From Gammaproteobacteria bacterium (GTDB taxonomy: Bacteria > Pseudomonadota > Gammaproteobacteria > Steroidobacterales > GCA-2729495), in assembly GCA_029245525.1 (NCBI GenBank), contig JAQWPD010000059.1:1-41469 (forward strand): a stretch of 41,469 nucleotides of DNA, in the 5' to 3' direction. Made by a program: the position numbers and the translations under genes. Of this stretch, positions 1 to 9,272 are shown in pieces (the stretch's first letter is position 1; each line of letters begins with the position of its first letter). The notes beneath the pieces were generated by a model, which was given only the letters and a program-made list of their open reading frames with translations, was not told the DNA's origin and did no database searches.

Positions 1-13
1 CAAGAAGTTAGCT

Positions 14-826
14 ATGAGCTCTACCCGACCTATTCGTGCCCTGCTTCGCGGGCTTGAAGTACTCCATGTCTTAAACCGCCACAATGGCGCGACGGTTTCG
101 GAAGTCGCCAGCGCGATTGATTTACCGCGAACCACAACCTATCGGATACTTGAGACGCTGTGCACCGCTGGTTATGCCTACCGGGCCTCGAGCGATGACC
201 GTTATCGGCTCACTATTCTCGTCCGCGGCCTCAGCGATGGGTTTGATGATGAAGCGTGGGTGACACAAATTGCCCGCCCCTATCTTTACGAGCTCTGCCG
301 CGAACTGGTGTGGCCCGTTGCTATTTCGACCTTGTCCGGCAGCAGCATGCTGGTGCGCCAAACTACTGACCACAAAAGCCCATTGGCCGTTGAAAAACGC
401 GGTCCTGGTTTTCGTGTATCGATAATGAATTCGGCATCTGGCATCGCGTATCTTGCTTTCTGCCCGAAACAACAACGTGATAACCTTCTCGATCTTCTGG
501 CGCAGTCCAAACAAACTGAAGATCAGCCTGCGAAAAATCGCAACAAAGTGTATGAAAGCCTCGTTGAAACACGAAAGAAAGGCTTCTCTGTTTGGAAGCG
601 CTCACGTCGCGTTGCCGATGAAACCAGCTTTTCTGTGCCGGTGATGGCCGGAGAGCGATTGCTTGCCGTGTTAACTCTGCGCTTTGCCAGCACGGCCATT
701 AGTGAGGCCGAAGCCATAGAAAAGTTCGTGCCTCATCTGCGCAGCGTCGCACAAAGCATAGCCGGTGATTTTCTGCGTCAACAAGATAAAGAACCCCTCG
801 GACATACACTCTCAGACGCGCCCTAG
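14..826 (+). CDS. IclR family transcriptional regulator
   Basis: This 270-residue protein has the two-domain IclR layout. A winged helix-turn-helix lies at about residues 8-70, with the recognition region LPRTTTYRILETL followed by the wing. A C-terminal effector-binding domain lies at about 85-255, in which the SIMNSASGIAYLAF stretch corresponds to the usual ligand-domain core. IclR proteins are dimeric repressors or activators that bind small organic acids or aromatic intermediates and usually control an adjacent catabolic operon. Here it converges on hyuB across a shared terminator and is the only DNA-binding protein of the catabolic block, so it probably controls the hyuAB/lyase/CoA-transferase genes; that is inference. 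Its own promoter lies outside the window. The family assignment is secure, the effector unknown. Confidence 0.93.
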   Translation: MSSTRPIRALLRGLEVLHVLNRHNGATVSEVASAIDLPRTTTYRILETLCTAGYAYRASSDDRYRLTILVRGLSDGFDDEAWVTQIARPYLYELCRELVWPVAISTLSGSSMLVRQTTDHKSPLAVEKRGPGFRVSIMNSASGIAYLAFCPKQQRDNLLDLLAQSKQTEDQPAKNRNKVYESLVETRKKGFSVWKRSRRVADETSFSVPVMAGERLLAVLTLRFASTAISEAEAIEKFVPHLRSVAQSIAGDFLRQQDKEPLGHTLSDAP

Positions 827-861
827 CGCACCACAAAGAGCGCTCTGACAACAACGAATAT

Positions 862-906
862 CAGGCAATAAAAAACCCGGGATAACCCCGGGTTTTTTAT
901 TGCCTG
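862..906. terminator. Bidirectional Rho-independent terminator
   Basis: A perfect inverted repeat with 20-base arms (862-881 and 887-906) and a 5-base loop. The GC core cccggg is flanked by A6 on the left and T6 on the right, so it forms a hairpin with a U tract on both strands. It separates the convergent iclR-type gene and hyuB and can serve both. Confidence 0.93.
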
Positions 907-923
907 ATAAAGCAAGCAGTGCC

Positions 924-2792
924 TTAACGGAAGACCGGTTGCACAGGAGCCTCAAGGCCGGTTTCAGCTTTGCAGCTGGCACGCAATTCGTCGATTGAAG
1001 GCCCTAAATTAAAGGTCTCAATCGGCGCTCGGCTGGAGCGCATCTCATCACGCAGAGCTGTGGTAGCAGCTTCATCAACCGCGCCCTCAATAATGACAAC
1101 ACCGTAGTCTTTAGCTCCCTCAACAGTGGCGAGATTGCGATTAACGTCAGCCAGAACCAGATCAGCATCCCGCTCAAGCGGGTCGCCCCAGCCGCCACCG
1201 CCCCAGGTATTAAAGTAGAGCAAGTCACCCACTTTAACATCGATGCCATCGCACTTAGATGGCAGCCACTCTTCAGAACCATCGGCCCGAACCAGCTTCT
1301 TGGTTGAGCGCGCGCCAACCTGACCACCGAGAACGCCCCATGGATACACGAGCCAGCGTTCATCATGAATACCGATATGGCCATCAGCCAGAAAGCGGTA
1401 GGCAACACTCAAACCATTGCCGCCGCGGTGCAAGCCAGCACCACCTGAATCAGGAATAGTTTCGTAGCGTTCAATACGCAGTGGGAAGTAAGACTCGATG
1501 AATTCGTTCGGTACATTGGTGAACCCGGGCCACAAAGAGTGACCATCAGGACCGTCACCGATCGGACGCCCCGGAATACCACCGAAGCCAATCTGGAACA
1601 ACTGAAACCACTCGCCGTCTTTGCCTTCACGATGGTCATAACCGGCATAGAACAGGTGAGGTGAATCCGAGAAGCCCGCTGCATTAAGCATCTGTTCAGG
1701 CGCACCTGAACCGAGCAAAGCACCCAAGATGTCAAAGATACGACCCAAGGCATGAGTACGCCCTGAAATCGCTGCAGGGAACTTAGGCTTTAACAGAGTC
1801 CCTTCTGGAATATTTACTTCAACCAGATCATAGAAACCGTCATTAAACACGATATGCGGATCAACCACATTAATGGTGAAGGAACCGAAGAACATCTTGA
1901 ACATATCTTCATTCAGATAGAAATTCACTGAGCTCTGAGCCTGAGGGTCGGTGCCGTCAAAATCGAAATGAGCAATGTCGCCTTCACGCCACATCGTGCA
2001 CTTAATTTTGTAAGGGCCCATACCCATGCCGTCATCACAGAGGTAGTCTTCAAAGACGCGCGGTTCTTCAGGAATGAAATTCTGAATAATAAACTTCATT
2101 GCCTTAAAGTTACGTTCCAGCATGATATCCATGGTACTGAAGAACGTATCGTCATCGAAACGTTCTGCAATTTCGACACAACGCTTAGCCGCAGTGTTGC
2201 AGGCAGCAACCAGAGCATTCAGGTCGAAACGGTTCCAGGTTGAAGTGCGCACGTTGTGCAGAATCAGCTCAAGGATATCGGATTGCAATACGCCTTTCTT
2301 GTACAGCTTGATTGGCGGAATGCGAACACCCTCCTGATAGATGTTTGTGGCCTCAATGGGGATAGAACCCGGCACCATTCCACCGTTATCAGACATGTGG
2401 CCAAACATTGCCGTCCATGCAATGTGACGGCCGTCTTTGAACACAGGTTTCAGCACCAGCCAATCCGGTAAGTGAGAAACAGCCGCATTACACATGTACG
2501 GATCGTTAGTCAGAATGATGTCGCCTTCTTCGATCTCCTCGTCGTAGGCTTCCATGAACGGGCCGATGAATGAGCCGAACTGACCCACAACCATCTTGCC
2601 GTCTTTGTTTGCAATCATCGGGAAGCAGTCACCCTGCTCACGAATACCCGGTGACATTGCCGTACGAAATAACACGGCGTCCATTTCGATGCGCGCGTTT
2701 TTCAGCGCGTTCTCGATGATGTCTACGGTTACGCCTTCAACCTCAATCTTTTTCAGAGGAGCGCTGTTGGTTTCAATTATTGATGCTGACAT
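924..2792 (-). CDS. hyuB: Hydantoinase B / oxoprolinase family subunit (HyuB)
   Basis: A 622-residue member of the HyuB/oxoprolinase-B/acetone-carboxylase-alpha superfamily. These proteins pair with a HyuA ATPase subunit to open lactam or hydantoin rings or to carboxylate ketones using ATP. Family features include the segment around LTNDPYMCNAAVSHLPD (about residue 95-110), GFGGIPGRPIGDGPDGHS, the glycine-rich SGGAGLHRGGNG, and the C-terminal GGGGWGDPLERD. It starts at ATG 2792 behind a good ribosome site (aggaga), 14 bases after the hyuA stop, so the two are cotranscribed. It is somewhat longer than the roughly 520-570 residues common for HyuB, owing to an extended C-terminus. The exact substrate cannot be read from the sequence: N-methylhydantoinase, 5-oxoprolinase-like and carboxylase roles are all possible. 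Confidence 0.93.
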   Translation of the reverse strand: MSASIIETNSAPLKKIEVEGVTVDIIENALKNARIEMDAVLFRTAMSPGIREQGDCFPMIANKDGKMVVGQFGSFIGPFMEAYDEEIEEGDIILTNDPYMCNAAVSHLPDWLVLKPVFKDGRHIAWTAMFGHMSDNGGMVPGSIPIEATNIYQEGVRIPPIKLYKKGVLQSDILELILHNVRTSTWNRFDLNALVAACNTAAKRCVEIAERFDDDTFFSTMDIMLERNFKAMKFIIQNFIPEEPRVFEDYLCDDGMGMGPYKIKCTMWREGDIAHFDFDGTDPQAQSSVNFYLNEDMFKMFFGSFTINVVDPHIVFNDGFYDLVEVNIPEGTLLKPKFPAAISGRTHALGRIFDILGALLGSGAPEQMLNAAGFSDSPHLFYAGYDHREGKDGEWFQLFQIGFGGIPGRPIGDGPDGHSLWPGFTNVPNEFIESYFPLRIERYETIPDSGGAGLHRGGNGLSVAYRFLADGHIGIHDERWLVYPWGVLGGQVGARSTKKLVRADGSEEWLPSKCDGIDVKVGDLLYFNTWGGGGWGDPLERDADLVLADVNRNLATVEGAKDYGVVIIEGAVDEAATTALRDEMRSSRAPIETFNLGPSIDELRASCKAETGLEAPVQPVFR

Positions 2793-2806
2793 TGAACTGT
2801 CTCCTC

Positions 2807-4867
2807 TTACTTAACAGGGTTGATTAAAAGGTTGCCAACTTTATCCACCGTGGCTTCATGCCCCGGCAAAATAACAGTCGTTGAATCCATTTCCATCACG
2901 ATGGATGGTCCCGGAACCAAAGTACCTTCGCTCAACTTGTTACGGTCATAAAGGTTGATGTCATACCACTCGCTTTCATAGCAGAACTTAGTGGCATGAA
3001 CGATGGTGTCTTCGAGCTTCGTGCCGACTGAACCAACAGTCGCAGCAGCCATCTCAGTTGGCTTCGCTTTAACAACAGCACGAATCATCAGAATCTCGTG
3101 ACCATCATCAAGCTTGAAGCTAAACAACTGATCATGTTCTGCGTCGAACTGTTCAGTTACAACAGCAATGCCCTTCTCTCTCAAGCCTTCCTCGGTGAAG
3201 TCCAGAGAAATCTCAAATGCCTGACCCGCATAACGCACATCGGCCTGATAAGACACAATGTGCTCTTCAACCGGAATGCCGTCATCAAGCAACGCCTGAC
3301 CAGCGCGGGTTTCGAGTGCCTTTAGGTCTTTAAGCAGATCGTCGGCAGACACATCTTCAGCCATCTTGATATAAGTACGGGTTGCTTCGTCCTGCACACT
3401 GGTTGTTGCGTCACCACGGGCACATAAAACGCCCGGGCCCGGAGGAATAATGACGGGCCATGCATCAGACAAAATGCCCATGGCATTGGCGTGCAAAGGA
3501 CCGGCACCGCCAAAGCAAACCAAACCGAAATCACGTGGGTCATAGCCCTGCTCAACCGACACCAGACGCAACGCGCCAAACATTGCTTCGTTGGCAACTT
3601 TAATAATGCCTTCCGCTGCATCAGTCAAACTGATACCCAATGCATCAGCAATGGTTTGAACCGCTTTCTCGGCAGCCTCTTTCGAGATCTCCATCTTACC
3701 GCCCAGCTGCACGTCTGAAGGCAGGTAGCCTAGAACCACGTTTGCATCACATACCGTCGGCTTGTCACCGCCTTTCATGTAAGCAGCCGGCCCAGGCACA
3801 GCGCCAGCAGACTCAGGGCCAACACGCAAGGCACCGGTGAGCTCCGGTACGAATGCGATAGAGCCACCGCCCGCACCAACCGTGCGGACATCGCATGAAG
3901 GTGCACGAACTTTAACGTCACCCACAAAGGTCTCGCGGCGAACACGTGCTTTAGAATTCTGAATCAAGGCAACGTCAGTAGACGTACCACCCATGTCGAA
4001 AGTCAGGATGTCGTCAAAGCCTGCGCGTGAGCAGAAGTAAATCGCACCTGCAACACCGCCGGCAGGACCGGACATCAGCATATTTACCGGAGAGTCTGCC
4101 GCAGAACGTGCAGACGCCAAACCACCATCAGAGCGCAACAGCGATAATGCGGTGTCTTCAGCCATACGCTCATTCAAAGCGCGCTGAAGGTTGTCTATAT
4201 ACAACTGCATTTCCGGACGAACATAAGAGTTCATCACTGTGGTTTCTGTCCGCTCGTATTCCTGCATTTCAGGAACAACCTCGCTGGATACAGAGACCGG
4301 GGTTTCGCCGAAGATTTCACGGGCAATAGCAGCCGCCTTCTCTTCGTGCTCGGCGTTGATATAGGAGTTAACGAAGCAGATAGTCAGCGCTTCCACTTCA
4401 CCGGTAGCAAACAGCGCCTTGAGGTCTTCGCGTAACTTGTCTTCATTAAGACCCCGGACAACTTTACCGTCAGCAGAAATTCGTTCTTCGGCGCCGATGG
4501 TCAGCTCCAGAGGCGCAAGCAAAGGCTCTTTGTTAAAAGTAACCCAACCGCCGAGACCACCCGGGCAGAACGAACGGGCAACCTGCAAAGTCTGCTCATA
4601 ACCGTCTGTGGTTACCAGGCCAACTTTAGAGCCTTTCTTCTGCAACACCGCATTGGTCGCGACGGTAGTACCGTGCATGACGCGTTTGATGTCAGTTGGA
4701 TCGATGCCAGACTCATCACAAATTCGGGCAACGCCGTTAAGCACACCGATAGACGAATCATCGGGAGTAGAAGGAACCTTAGCGGTAAAAGTCTTACCGG
4801 TATCCTCATTGATTAAGAGTAGATCGGTAAATGTACCCCCGACGTCTACACCAAGACGGTAGCTCAT
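2807..4867 (-). CDS. hyuA: Hydantoinase A / oxoprolinase family ATPase subunit (HyuA)
   Basis: A 686-residue HyuA-type subunit with the actin/hexokinase-fold ATPase signatures. The N-terminal phosphate loop is LGVDVGGTFTDLLLI (residues 5-19). A second motif, TFDMGGTSTDVALI, comes after the glycine-rich MSGPAGGVAGA. The conserved VRTVGAGGGSIA and CFGGAGPLHA segments follow. Family knowledge: HyuA supplies ATP-driven activation of a cyclic amide or ketone, with the second active site in HyuB. The start at ATG 4867 is preceded by gagaggaaag, a good ribosome site. It is transcribed after the HMG-CoA-lyase-like gene (150 bases upstream) and before hyuB. That context suggests a role in degrading a compound that ends as a branched dicarboxyl-CoA, which is inference. 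Confidence 0.94.
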   Translation of the reverse strand: MSYRLGVDVGGTFTDLLLINEDTGKTFTAKVPSTPDDSSIGVLNGVARICDESGIDPTDIKRVMHGTTVATNAVLQKKGSKVGLVTTDGYEQTLQVARSFCPGGLGGWVTFNKEPLLAPLELTIGAEERISADGKVVRGLNEDKLREDLKALFATGEVEALTICFVNSYINAEHEEKAAAIAREIFGETPVSVSSEVVPEMQEYERTETTVMNSYVRPEMQLYIDNLQRALNERMAEDTALSLLRSDGGLASARSAADSPVNMLMSGPAGGVAGAIYFCSRAGFDDILTFDMGGTSTDVALIQNSKARVRRETFVGDVKVRAPSCDVRTVGAGGGSIAFVPELTGALRVGPESAGAVPGPAAYMKGGDKPTVCDANVVLGYLPSDVQLGGKMEISKEAAEKAVQTIADALGISLTDAAEGIIKVANEAMFGALRLVSVEQGYDPRDFGLVCFGGAGPLHANAMGILSDAWPVIIPPGPGVLCARGDATTSVQDEATRTYIKMAEDVSADDLLKDLKALETRAGQALLDDGIPVEEHIVSYQADVRYAGQAFEISLDFTEEGLREKGIAVVTEQFDAEHDQLFSFKLDDGHEILMIRAVVKAKPTEMAAATVGSVGTKLEDTIVHATKFCYESEWYDINLYDRNKLSEGTLVPGPSIVMEMDSTTVILPGHEATVDKVGNLLINPVK

Positions 4868-5017
4868 ACTTTCCTCTCAATATTTCCAGTTTTAAATCAA
4901 AAGCGCAGTGAAAAGCCAGATAACCTGACCCATTGCTGCGAAGCCCTTATATTACCGGCCCAAGGCATTATTATTACTATTCAGACCAGCTTACAGCCCA
5001 CCAGTTTTATGCAACAC

Positions 5018-5944
5018 TCAACCGGCAGCTTTGTAATCTTCAGCGACCTGCGGAAAGATGCCGGCTTTCGGCAACATCGCAGGAACACCTGTTTCTAATT
5101 GTTCTTCTAACCAAGCACTTATTTCAATAATCTTATCCAGAGAAACGCCCGTCTCAATACCGCAACGATCCAACATATACAATAGATCATCTGTCGGGAT
5201 GTTTCCGGTCGCTGCTGGTGCAAACGGACAACCGCCGATCCCACCAATACTCGAATCCAAAGAATCCACGCCCGCATTAACTGCGGCCATCGCATTCGCA
5301 ATACCCGTATTACGCGTATTATGAAAGTGAAACCGCAACGGCAACGAGGGGTACTTATCTTTCAAGGCCCCGACCATATCCGTCACTTGAGACGGCACGC
5401 CCACGCCAATACTATCAGCAATTCCGAGCTCTACGGGCTCTGCGCCAACAATCTGATCGGCAATGTCCAATATACGCTGCAAGGGCACTTCACCTTCAAA
5501 TGGACAACCAAATGCTGAAGAAATCATCACATTAGCGCGGACACCCTCTTTGAGGGCTTCAGCAGCCATGTCGTTCCAGGCATCAATAGAACCTTGAATC
5601 GGCGCCCCATTATTGCGTTGATTGTAGGTTTCACTGGCAATGACTGCCATGCCAATCTCATCAATACCACAATCTAGGGCCCGATCGAAGCCGCGCTTGT
5701 TGAGCACCAGACCAATCGCGATAAAATCGTCGCGCTTGCCCAAGCCTTTGACCACGGCTTCAGCATCTGCCATTTGCGGAACCCGCTTGGGGTGAACAAA
5801 ACTGGTAACCTCCATGCGGCGGATGCCAGCATCGATAGCCCGGTTAATAAATTCGAGCTTGGTTTGGGTGGACAGCAGTGTCGGCTCACTTTGAAGCCCA
5901 TCTCTGGGCCCTACTTCAATAATGGATATTTTCTGGCTAGCCAC
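5018..5944 (-). CDS. Hydroxymethylglutaryl-CoA lyase family protein
   Basis: An HMGL-like TIM-barrel aldolase, 308 residues from the proposed GTG start at 5944. Motifs seen: the catalytic EVGPRDGLQSE (residues 10-20, with R14 and D15), metal ligands in FHFHN (H206, H208), and the cysteine loop GGIGGCPFAPAATGN (C239). These match HMG-CoA lyase (HMG-CoA to acetyl-CoA plus acetoacetate) and also related 3-hydroxy-3-methyl acyl-CoA lyases such as citramalyl-CoA lyases. An in-frame ATG at 6076 would add 44 residues unlike the family. GTG 5944 places the conserved barrel strand at residue 5 and has tagg nine bases upstream, so I prefer it. It heads the operon with hyuAB and is divergent from a family III CoA-transferase, a likely partner that makes its CoA-thioester substrate. 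Confidence 0.88.
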   Translation of the reverse strand: MASQKISIIEVGPRDGLQSEPTLLSTQTKLEFINRAIDAGIRRMEVTSFVHPKRVPQMADAEAVVKGLGKRDDFIAIGLVLNKRGFDRALDCGIDEIGMAVIASETYNQRNNGAPIQGSIDAWNDMAAEALKEGVRANVMISSAFGCPFEGEVPLQRILDIADQIVGAEPVELGIADSIGVGVPSQVTDMVGALKDKYPSLPLRFHFHNTRNTGIANAMAAVNAGVDSLDSSIGGIGGCPFAPAATGNIPTDDLLYMLDRCGIETGVSLDKIIEISAWLEEQLETGVPAMLPKAGIFPQVAEDYKAAG

Positions 5945-6147
5945 GCATTTTCGCCTAACAGTTAGTTCAATCGAGATATTGTATATAATGCCGGTGCCGA
6001 TACAACCGCAACACGGCTTTACGCCATTTTCAGCAGACTGAATAATGGGTGAAAGACAGGATTGCGGATAGCGCACACTGGATTTGCAGTTGTATTATGG
6101 CGCATCGCGCTTATTCGCGGGTAATTAGCTTTGTTTAAGGAACAACA

Positions 6148-7362
6148 ATGACAACGGAAGAAATACCGAATCGTGGCCCTTTGGCTGGACTTAGAGTCAT
6201 CGAGATGGGCACCCTGCTCGCCGGACCGTTCTGCGGACAGCTATTGGGCGACTTTGGCGCAGAGGTAATTAAGGTTGAGCCCCCTAATCAGGGCGATCCA
6301 ATGCGCAGCTGGGGTCGTGAGAAGGCGCATGGCAAATCGTTGTGGTGGCCAACCATTGCCCGCAATAAAAAGTCTGTGACTATTAATCTGCGTGAAGAAG
6401 AAGGCCAGGCGCTGGCGCGCGAACTGATTGAGCAGGCTGACTTTCTACTTGAGAATTTTCGCCCTGGCACTATGGAGCGATGGGGTCTTTCTTATGAGGA
6501 ACTCAAAAAGATTAATCCCAAGCTAATTATGATTCGAGTCTCAGGCTACGGTCAGACCGGACCTTACTCGAAACGTGCCGGCTTCGGTGCTATCGGTGAG
6601 GCCATGGGAGGTCTGCGCTATGTCTGCGGCGACCCATCCACCCCACCCAGTCGCATGGGCATTAGTATTGGCGATACACTTGCGGCAACCTTTGCGTGCA
6701 TTGGCGCACTGTCTGCTCTGCATCATCGCAACACGACCGGCGAAGGTCAGGTTGTTGACTCAGCCATTTATGAAGCCGTGCTGAATATGATGGAGTCATT
6801 GGTTACCGAATACGATCAGGCCGGTTACATTCGCGAACGCACCGGTGCCATTTTACCAAACGTTGCCCCTTCCAATGTATACCCGACCAGCGATGGGACC
6901 TTCATTCTCATTGCTGCTAACCAAGATACCGTGTTCAAACGCCTTGCAAATGCTATGGGCCGCCCAGAGCTCGCTGAGGATCCGCGTTATGCTACGCACA
7001 TTGCCCGCGGCGACACGCAGAAGGAGCTGGATGACATTATTGCGGAGTGGACAAAAACGCACACAGCGGAAAAGCTGGAGGCACTGATGGAGGAATTCGG
7101 GATTCCTTCCGGCAAAATCTACCGCACGCCCGACATGCTTGAGGATGCGCACTTCAGGGCACGCGAGGCTATTGTTACGACTCAGCACCCTGTGTTTGGT
7201 GAACTCAAAATGCAGAACGTCGCCCCAAAGCTTTCGGACACTCCGGGTGGAATCCGCACGCCTGCCCCTGAACTGGGTGAGCATAACGAGCAGGTGTATA
7301 AAACGGTGCTGAAGAAAACGGACAGCGAACTGTCTGATTTGAAAGATCGCGACATTATTTAA
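6148..7362 (+). CDS. Family III CoA-transferase (CaiB/BaiF type)
   Basis: A 404-residue family III CoA-transferase, related to formyl-CoA:oxalate and succinyl-CoA:dicarboxylate CoA-transferases. The N-terminal PLAGLRVIEMGTLLAGPFCG and GAEVIKVEPP are diagnostic. The catalytic aspartate expected in GISIGDTLAA is present at residue 176. Length is normal for the family. It starts at ATG 6148 with aagga upstream and is divergent from the HMG-CoA-lyase-like gene, with about 200 bases of shared promoter region. It probably activates a free acid to the CoA thioester that the lyase then cleaves; that pairing is inference from position. Acceptor and donor cannot be assigned. A Rho-independent terminator follows. 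Confidence 0.93.
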   Translation: MTTEEIPNRGPLAGLRVIEMGTLLAGPFCGQLLGDFGAEVIKVEPPNQGDPMRSWGREKAHGKSLWWPTIARNKKSVTINLREEEGQALARELIEQADFLLENFRPGTMERWGLSYEELKKINPKLIMIRVSGYGQTGPYSKRAGFGAIGEAMGGLRYVCGDPSTPPSRMGISIGDTLAATFACIGALSALHHRNTTGEGQVVDSAIYEAVLNMMESLVTEYDQAGYIRERTGAILPNVAPSNVYPTSDGTFILIAANQDTVFKRLANAMGRPELAEDPRYATHIARGDTQKELDDIIAEWTKTHTAEKLEALMEEFGIPSGKIYRTPDMLEDAHFRAREAIVTTQHPVFGELKMQNVAPKLSDTPGGIRTPAPELGEHNEQVYKTVLKKTDSELSDLKDRDII

Positions 7363-7374
7363 AGCCCAACCCGT

Positions 7375-7407
7375 AAAACCCCCTGTCGCACAGGCAGGGG
7401 GTTTTTT
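7375..7407 (+). terminator. Rho-independent terminator after the CoA-transferase gene
   Basis: An 11-base stem (7375-7385 with 7395-7405) of sequence aaaaccccctg, a 9-base loop and a run of T, located 12 bases after the CoA-transferase stop codon. A smaller inner hairpin can form as an alternative. Confidence 0.9.
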
Positions 7408-7464
7408 ATCGGCGATACTGGCTGAGCAAAGTAAGCGTTTGCCCTACTCCACTGAGCGAGACAC

Positions 7465-8343
7465 ATGAGCACATCACAGCTTGGCAAAATTGCCTGCGTC
7501 ACCGTATCGGCGCCTGATCTCGATGCTATCGAGCGGGCCTACAGCCGCAACTTTAATTACCGGGTCACTGAAACGGGCAGCGTCAGCGAAGCACAAGCTG
7601 GGCTCTGGGGTACTAAGGGTATGGCGGGTGCGCAAACCCTGATTATGGCACCCGCATCCGGATCCGATTTTGTGTTCCGCTTTATCGAACGGCCTGCTGA
7701 TCCGAACTATGTGCCACTGACCACGTGGGGCTGGAATGCTTCAGAAGTTCTGGTTGAAAACGTCGACGCCCTCGCCGAGCAACTGGTTGACGGTGATTTT
7801 GATGTATTGGGCGAACCGAAGAACCTGTCATTTACCGATGATATCCGTGCAATGCAGCTGCGCGGCCCTGCGAATGAAATTCTCTACATGACAGAATTAA
7901 AGGCGCCAATTCCGGGCATGGATCTGCCGACATCGACCTGTTTTGTCGATAACACCTTTATTGTGATTCTTGGTGGCGGGGATATTAACGCCATGATTGA
8001 ACGCTATGCCCAGCAGTTTGATATTCTGCCGGCGCCTATAATGGAGTCGCGCATCACCGTCGCATCAAAAGCCTTCGGCCTGTCAATCGAACACCGTTAT
8101 CCCATTTCGGCATTGGGCATTAACGATCAGTGCATGATTGAAGTCGATGAACTTCCGGAGCAAGCCGGCCCGAGAATATCTGATCCGGATCTACTGCCAC
8201 CCGGTATCGCTATGGTCAGCTTTCGCAGCAGTGCGGCGGCGGGACCGCAGGCGGTCGCTTGCCAGGGCATGCCTTATGCTGGCCTGAAGGCAAGCTGCAC
8301 CAGCGGTGCCGCCGGTGAACTCATCGAATTGATTCACAGCTAA
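7465..8343 (+). CDS. VOC superfamily (glyoxalase/dioxygenase-fold) protein
   Basis: A 292-residue protein with two vicinal-oxygen-chelate modules, at about residues 5-148 and 155-290. The opening KIACVTVSAPDLDAIERAYS and the segment ending ANEILYMTEL are typical of VOC modules, which bind a divalent metal and act as glyoxalases, ring-cleaving dioxygenases, epimerases or resistance proteins. I cannot identify a full set of metal ligands with confidence, so the reaction is unknown. It follows the CoA-transferase after a terminator and precedes a TauE-type permease by 30 bases; those two are probably cotranscribed. A CoA-linked epimerase or lyase role in the same catabolic block is possible but unproved. 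Confidence 0.75.
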   Translation: MSTSQLGKIACVTVSAPDLDAIERAYSRNFNYRVTETGSVSEAQAGLWGTKGMAGAQTLIMAPASGSDFVFRFIERPADPNYVPLTTWGWNASEVLVENVDALAEQLVDGDFDVLGEPKNLSFTDDIRAMQLRGPANEILYMTELKAPIPGMDLPTSTCFVDNTFIVILGGGDINAMIERYAQQFDILPAPIMESRITVASKAFGLSIEHRYPISALGINDQCMIEVDELPEQAGPRISDPDLLPPGIAMVSFRSSAAAGPQAVACQGMPYAGLKASCTSGAAGELIELIHS

Positions 8344-8373
8344 TTTCCACAACAACCTTATCGAGGCACAAAT

Positions 8374-9204
8374 ATGCTCGGCAATGAAACCGACGTTCTT
8401 CTCTGGATGATTCCTCTGCTCGCCGCAGCCGGCATTGCTGCCGGCATTCTCGCCGGGTTGCTTGGCATTGGTGGCGGTATAGTTATCGTTCCGGCTCTGT
8501 ATTACATCTTTAGCTACATTGGTATCGATCCCGACGTAAAGATGCATCTTGCCGTCGGTACCTCACTTGCCACCATTGTGCCTACCAGCATTCGCTCGGT
8601 CCGTGCCCATCAACAACGCGGCGGCTTTGACCTCAAACTTTTCAAAGCATGGGCTCCGGCAATTGTTGTAGGCGTTCTTATTGGTACTTGGCTGGCGTCC
8701 AAAGCTGACGTAGGAGAACTGACCGCTATTTTCGGCACGGTGGGTCTAACCGCCTCTCTCTATATGGCTTTCGGTAATCCCGAGTGGCGATTGGCACGGC
8801 AGCTGCCTCGGGGCTTAGCATCAATACCCCTGCCAGCATTTATCGGCACCATCTCTTCGATGATGGGTATCGGTGGAGGCACTATCAGCGTGCCGGCACT
8901 AACCCTGTTTGGCACACCGATACACCGTGCCGTCGGCACCTCCGCGGGTTTCGGCGTTGTTATTGCAGTGCCCGGCTTTATCGGCTTTATTATTGCCGGC
9001 TGGAACGCCCCGGGACTCCCCTTTGGCAGTGCGGGTTATGTGAGCCTGATTGGGTTTGCATTGATTGTTCCGCTCACAACACTGGCTGTACCCTGGGGTG
9101 CAAAGCTCGCCCATGCACTCAGCCAGAAAGCCCTGCGCAATGCCTTCGCAATCTTTCTCGGTTTAACGTCGGTCAAAATGCTGACCACCTCATTCGGAGG
9201 CTAA
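8374..9204 (+). CDS. TauE/SafE family membrane permease
   Basis: A 276-residue inner-membrane protein with about eight hydrophobic helices in two homologous halves. Each half begins with a glycine-rich GIGGG motif: AGLLGIGGGIVIVPALYY near residues 27-44, and SSMMGIGGGTISVPALTLF near 164-182. The conserved VGTS motif follows in both. This repeat is the hallmark of the TauE/SafE (DUF81) family, proposed exporters or importers of sulfite, sulfoacetate and other small organic anions. It sits directly downstream of the VOC gene with a gagg ribosome site. The transported anion is unknown; the setting suggests a carboxylate or sulfonate linked to the catabolic cluster. Confidence 0.92.
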   Translation: MLGNETDVLLWMIPLLAAAGIAAGILAGLLGIGGGIVIVPALYYIFSYIGIDPDVKMHLAVGTSLATIVPTSIRSVRAHQQRGGFDLKLFKAWAPAIVVGVLIGTWLASKADVGELTAIFGTVGLTASLYMAFGNPEWRLARQLPRGLASIPLPAFIGTISSMMGIGGGTISVPALTLFGTPIHRAVGTSAGFGVVIAVPGFIGFIIAGWNAPGLPFGSAGYVSLIGFALIVPLTTLAVPWGAKLAHALSQKALRNAFAIFLGLTSVKMLTTSFGG

Positions 9205-9272
9205 CGCCTTGGTCCAAAGTTTAGCGGATGTTTTATCGGGGATCGCTGCTCAAACCAGAACAACCCGAATAA

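Noticed and set aside
5945-6076. 44-residue N-terminal extension of the HMG-CoA-lyase-like gene
   Set aside because: Lies outside the conserved barrel, occupies the divergent promoter region and lacks a ribosome site; GTG 5944 fits the family.
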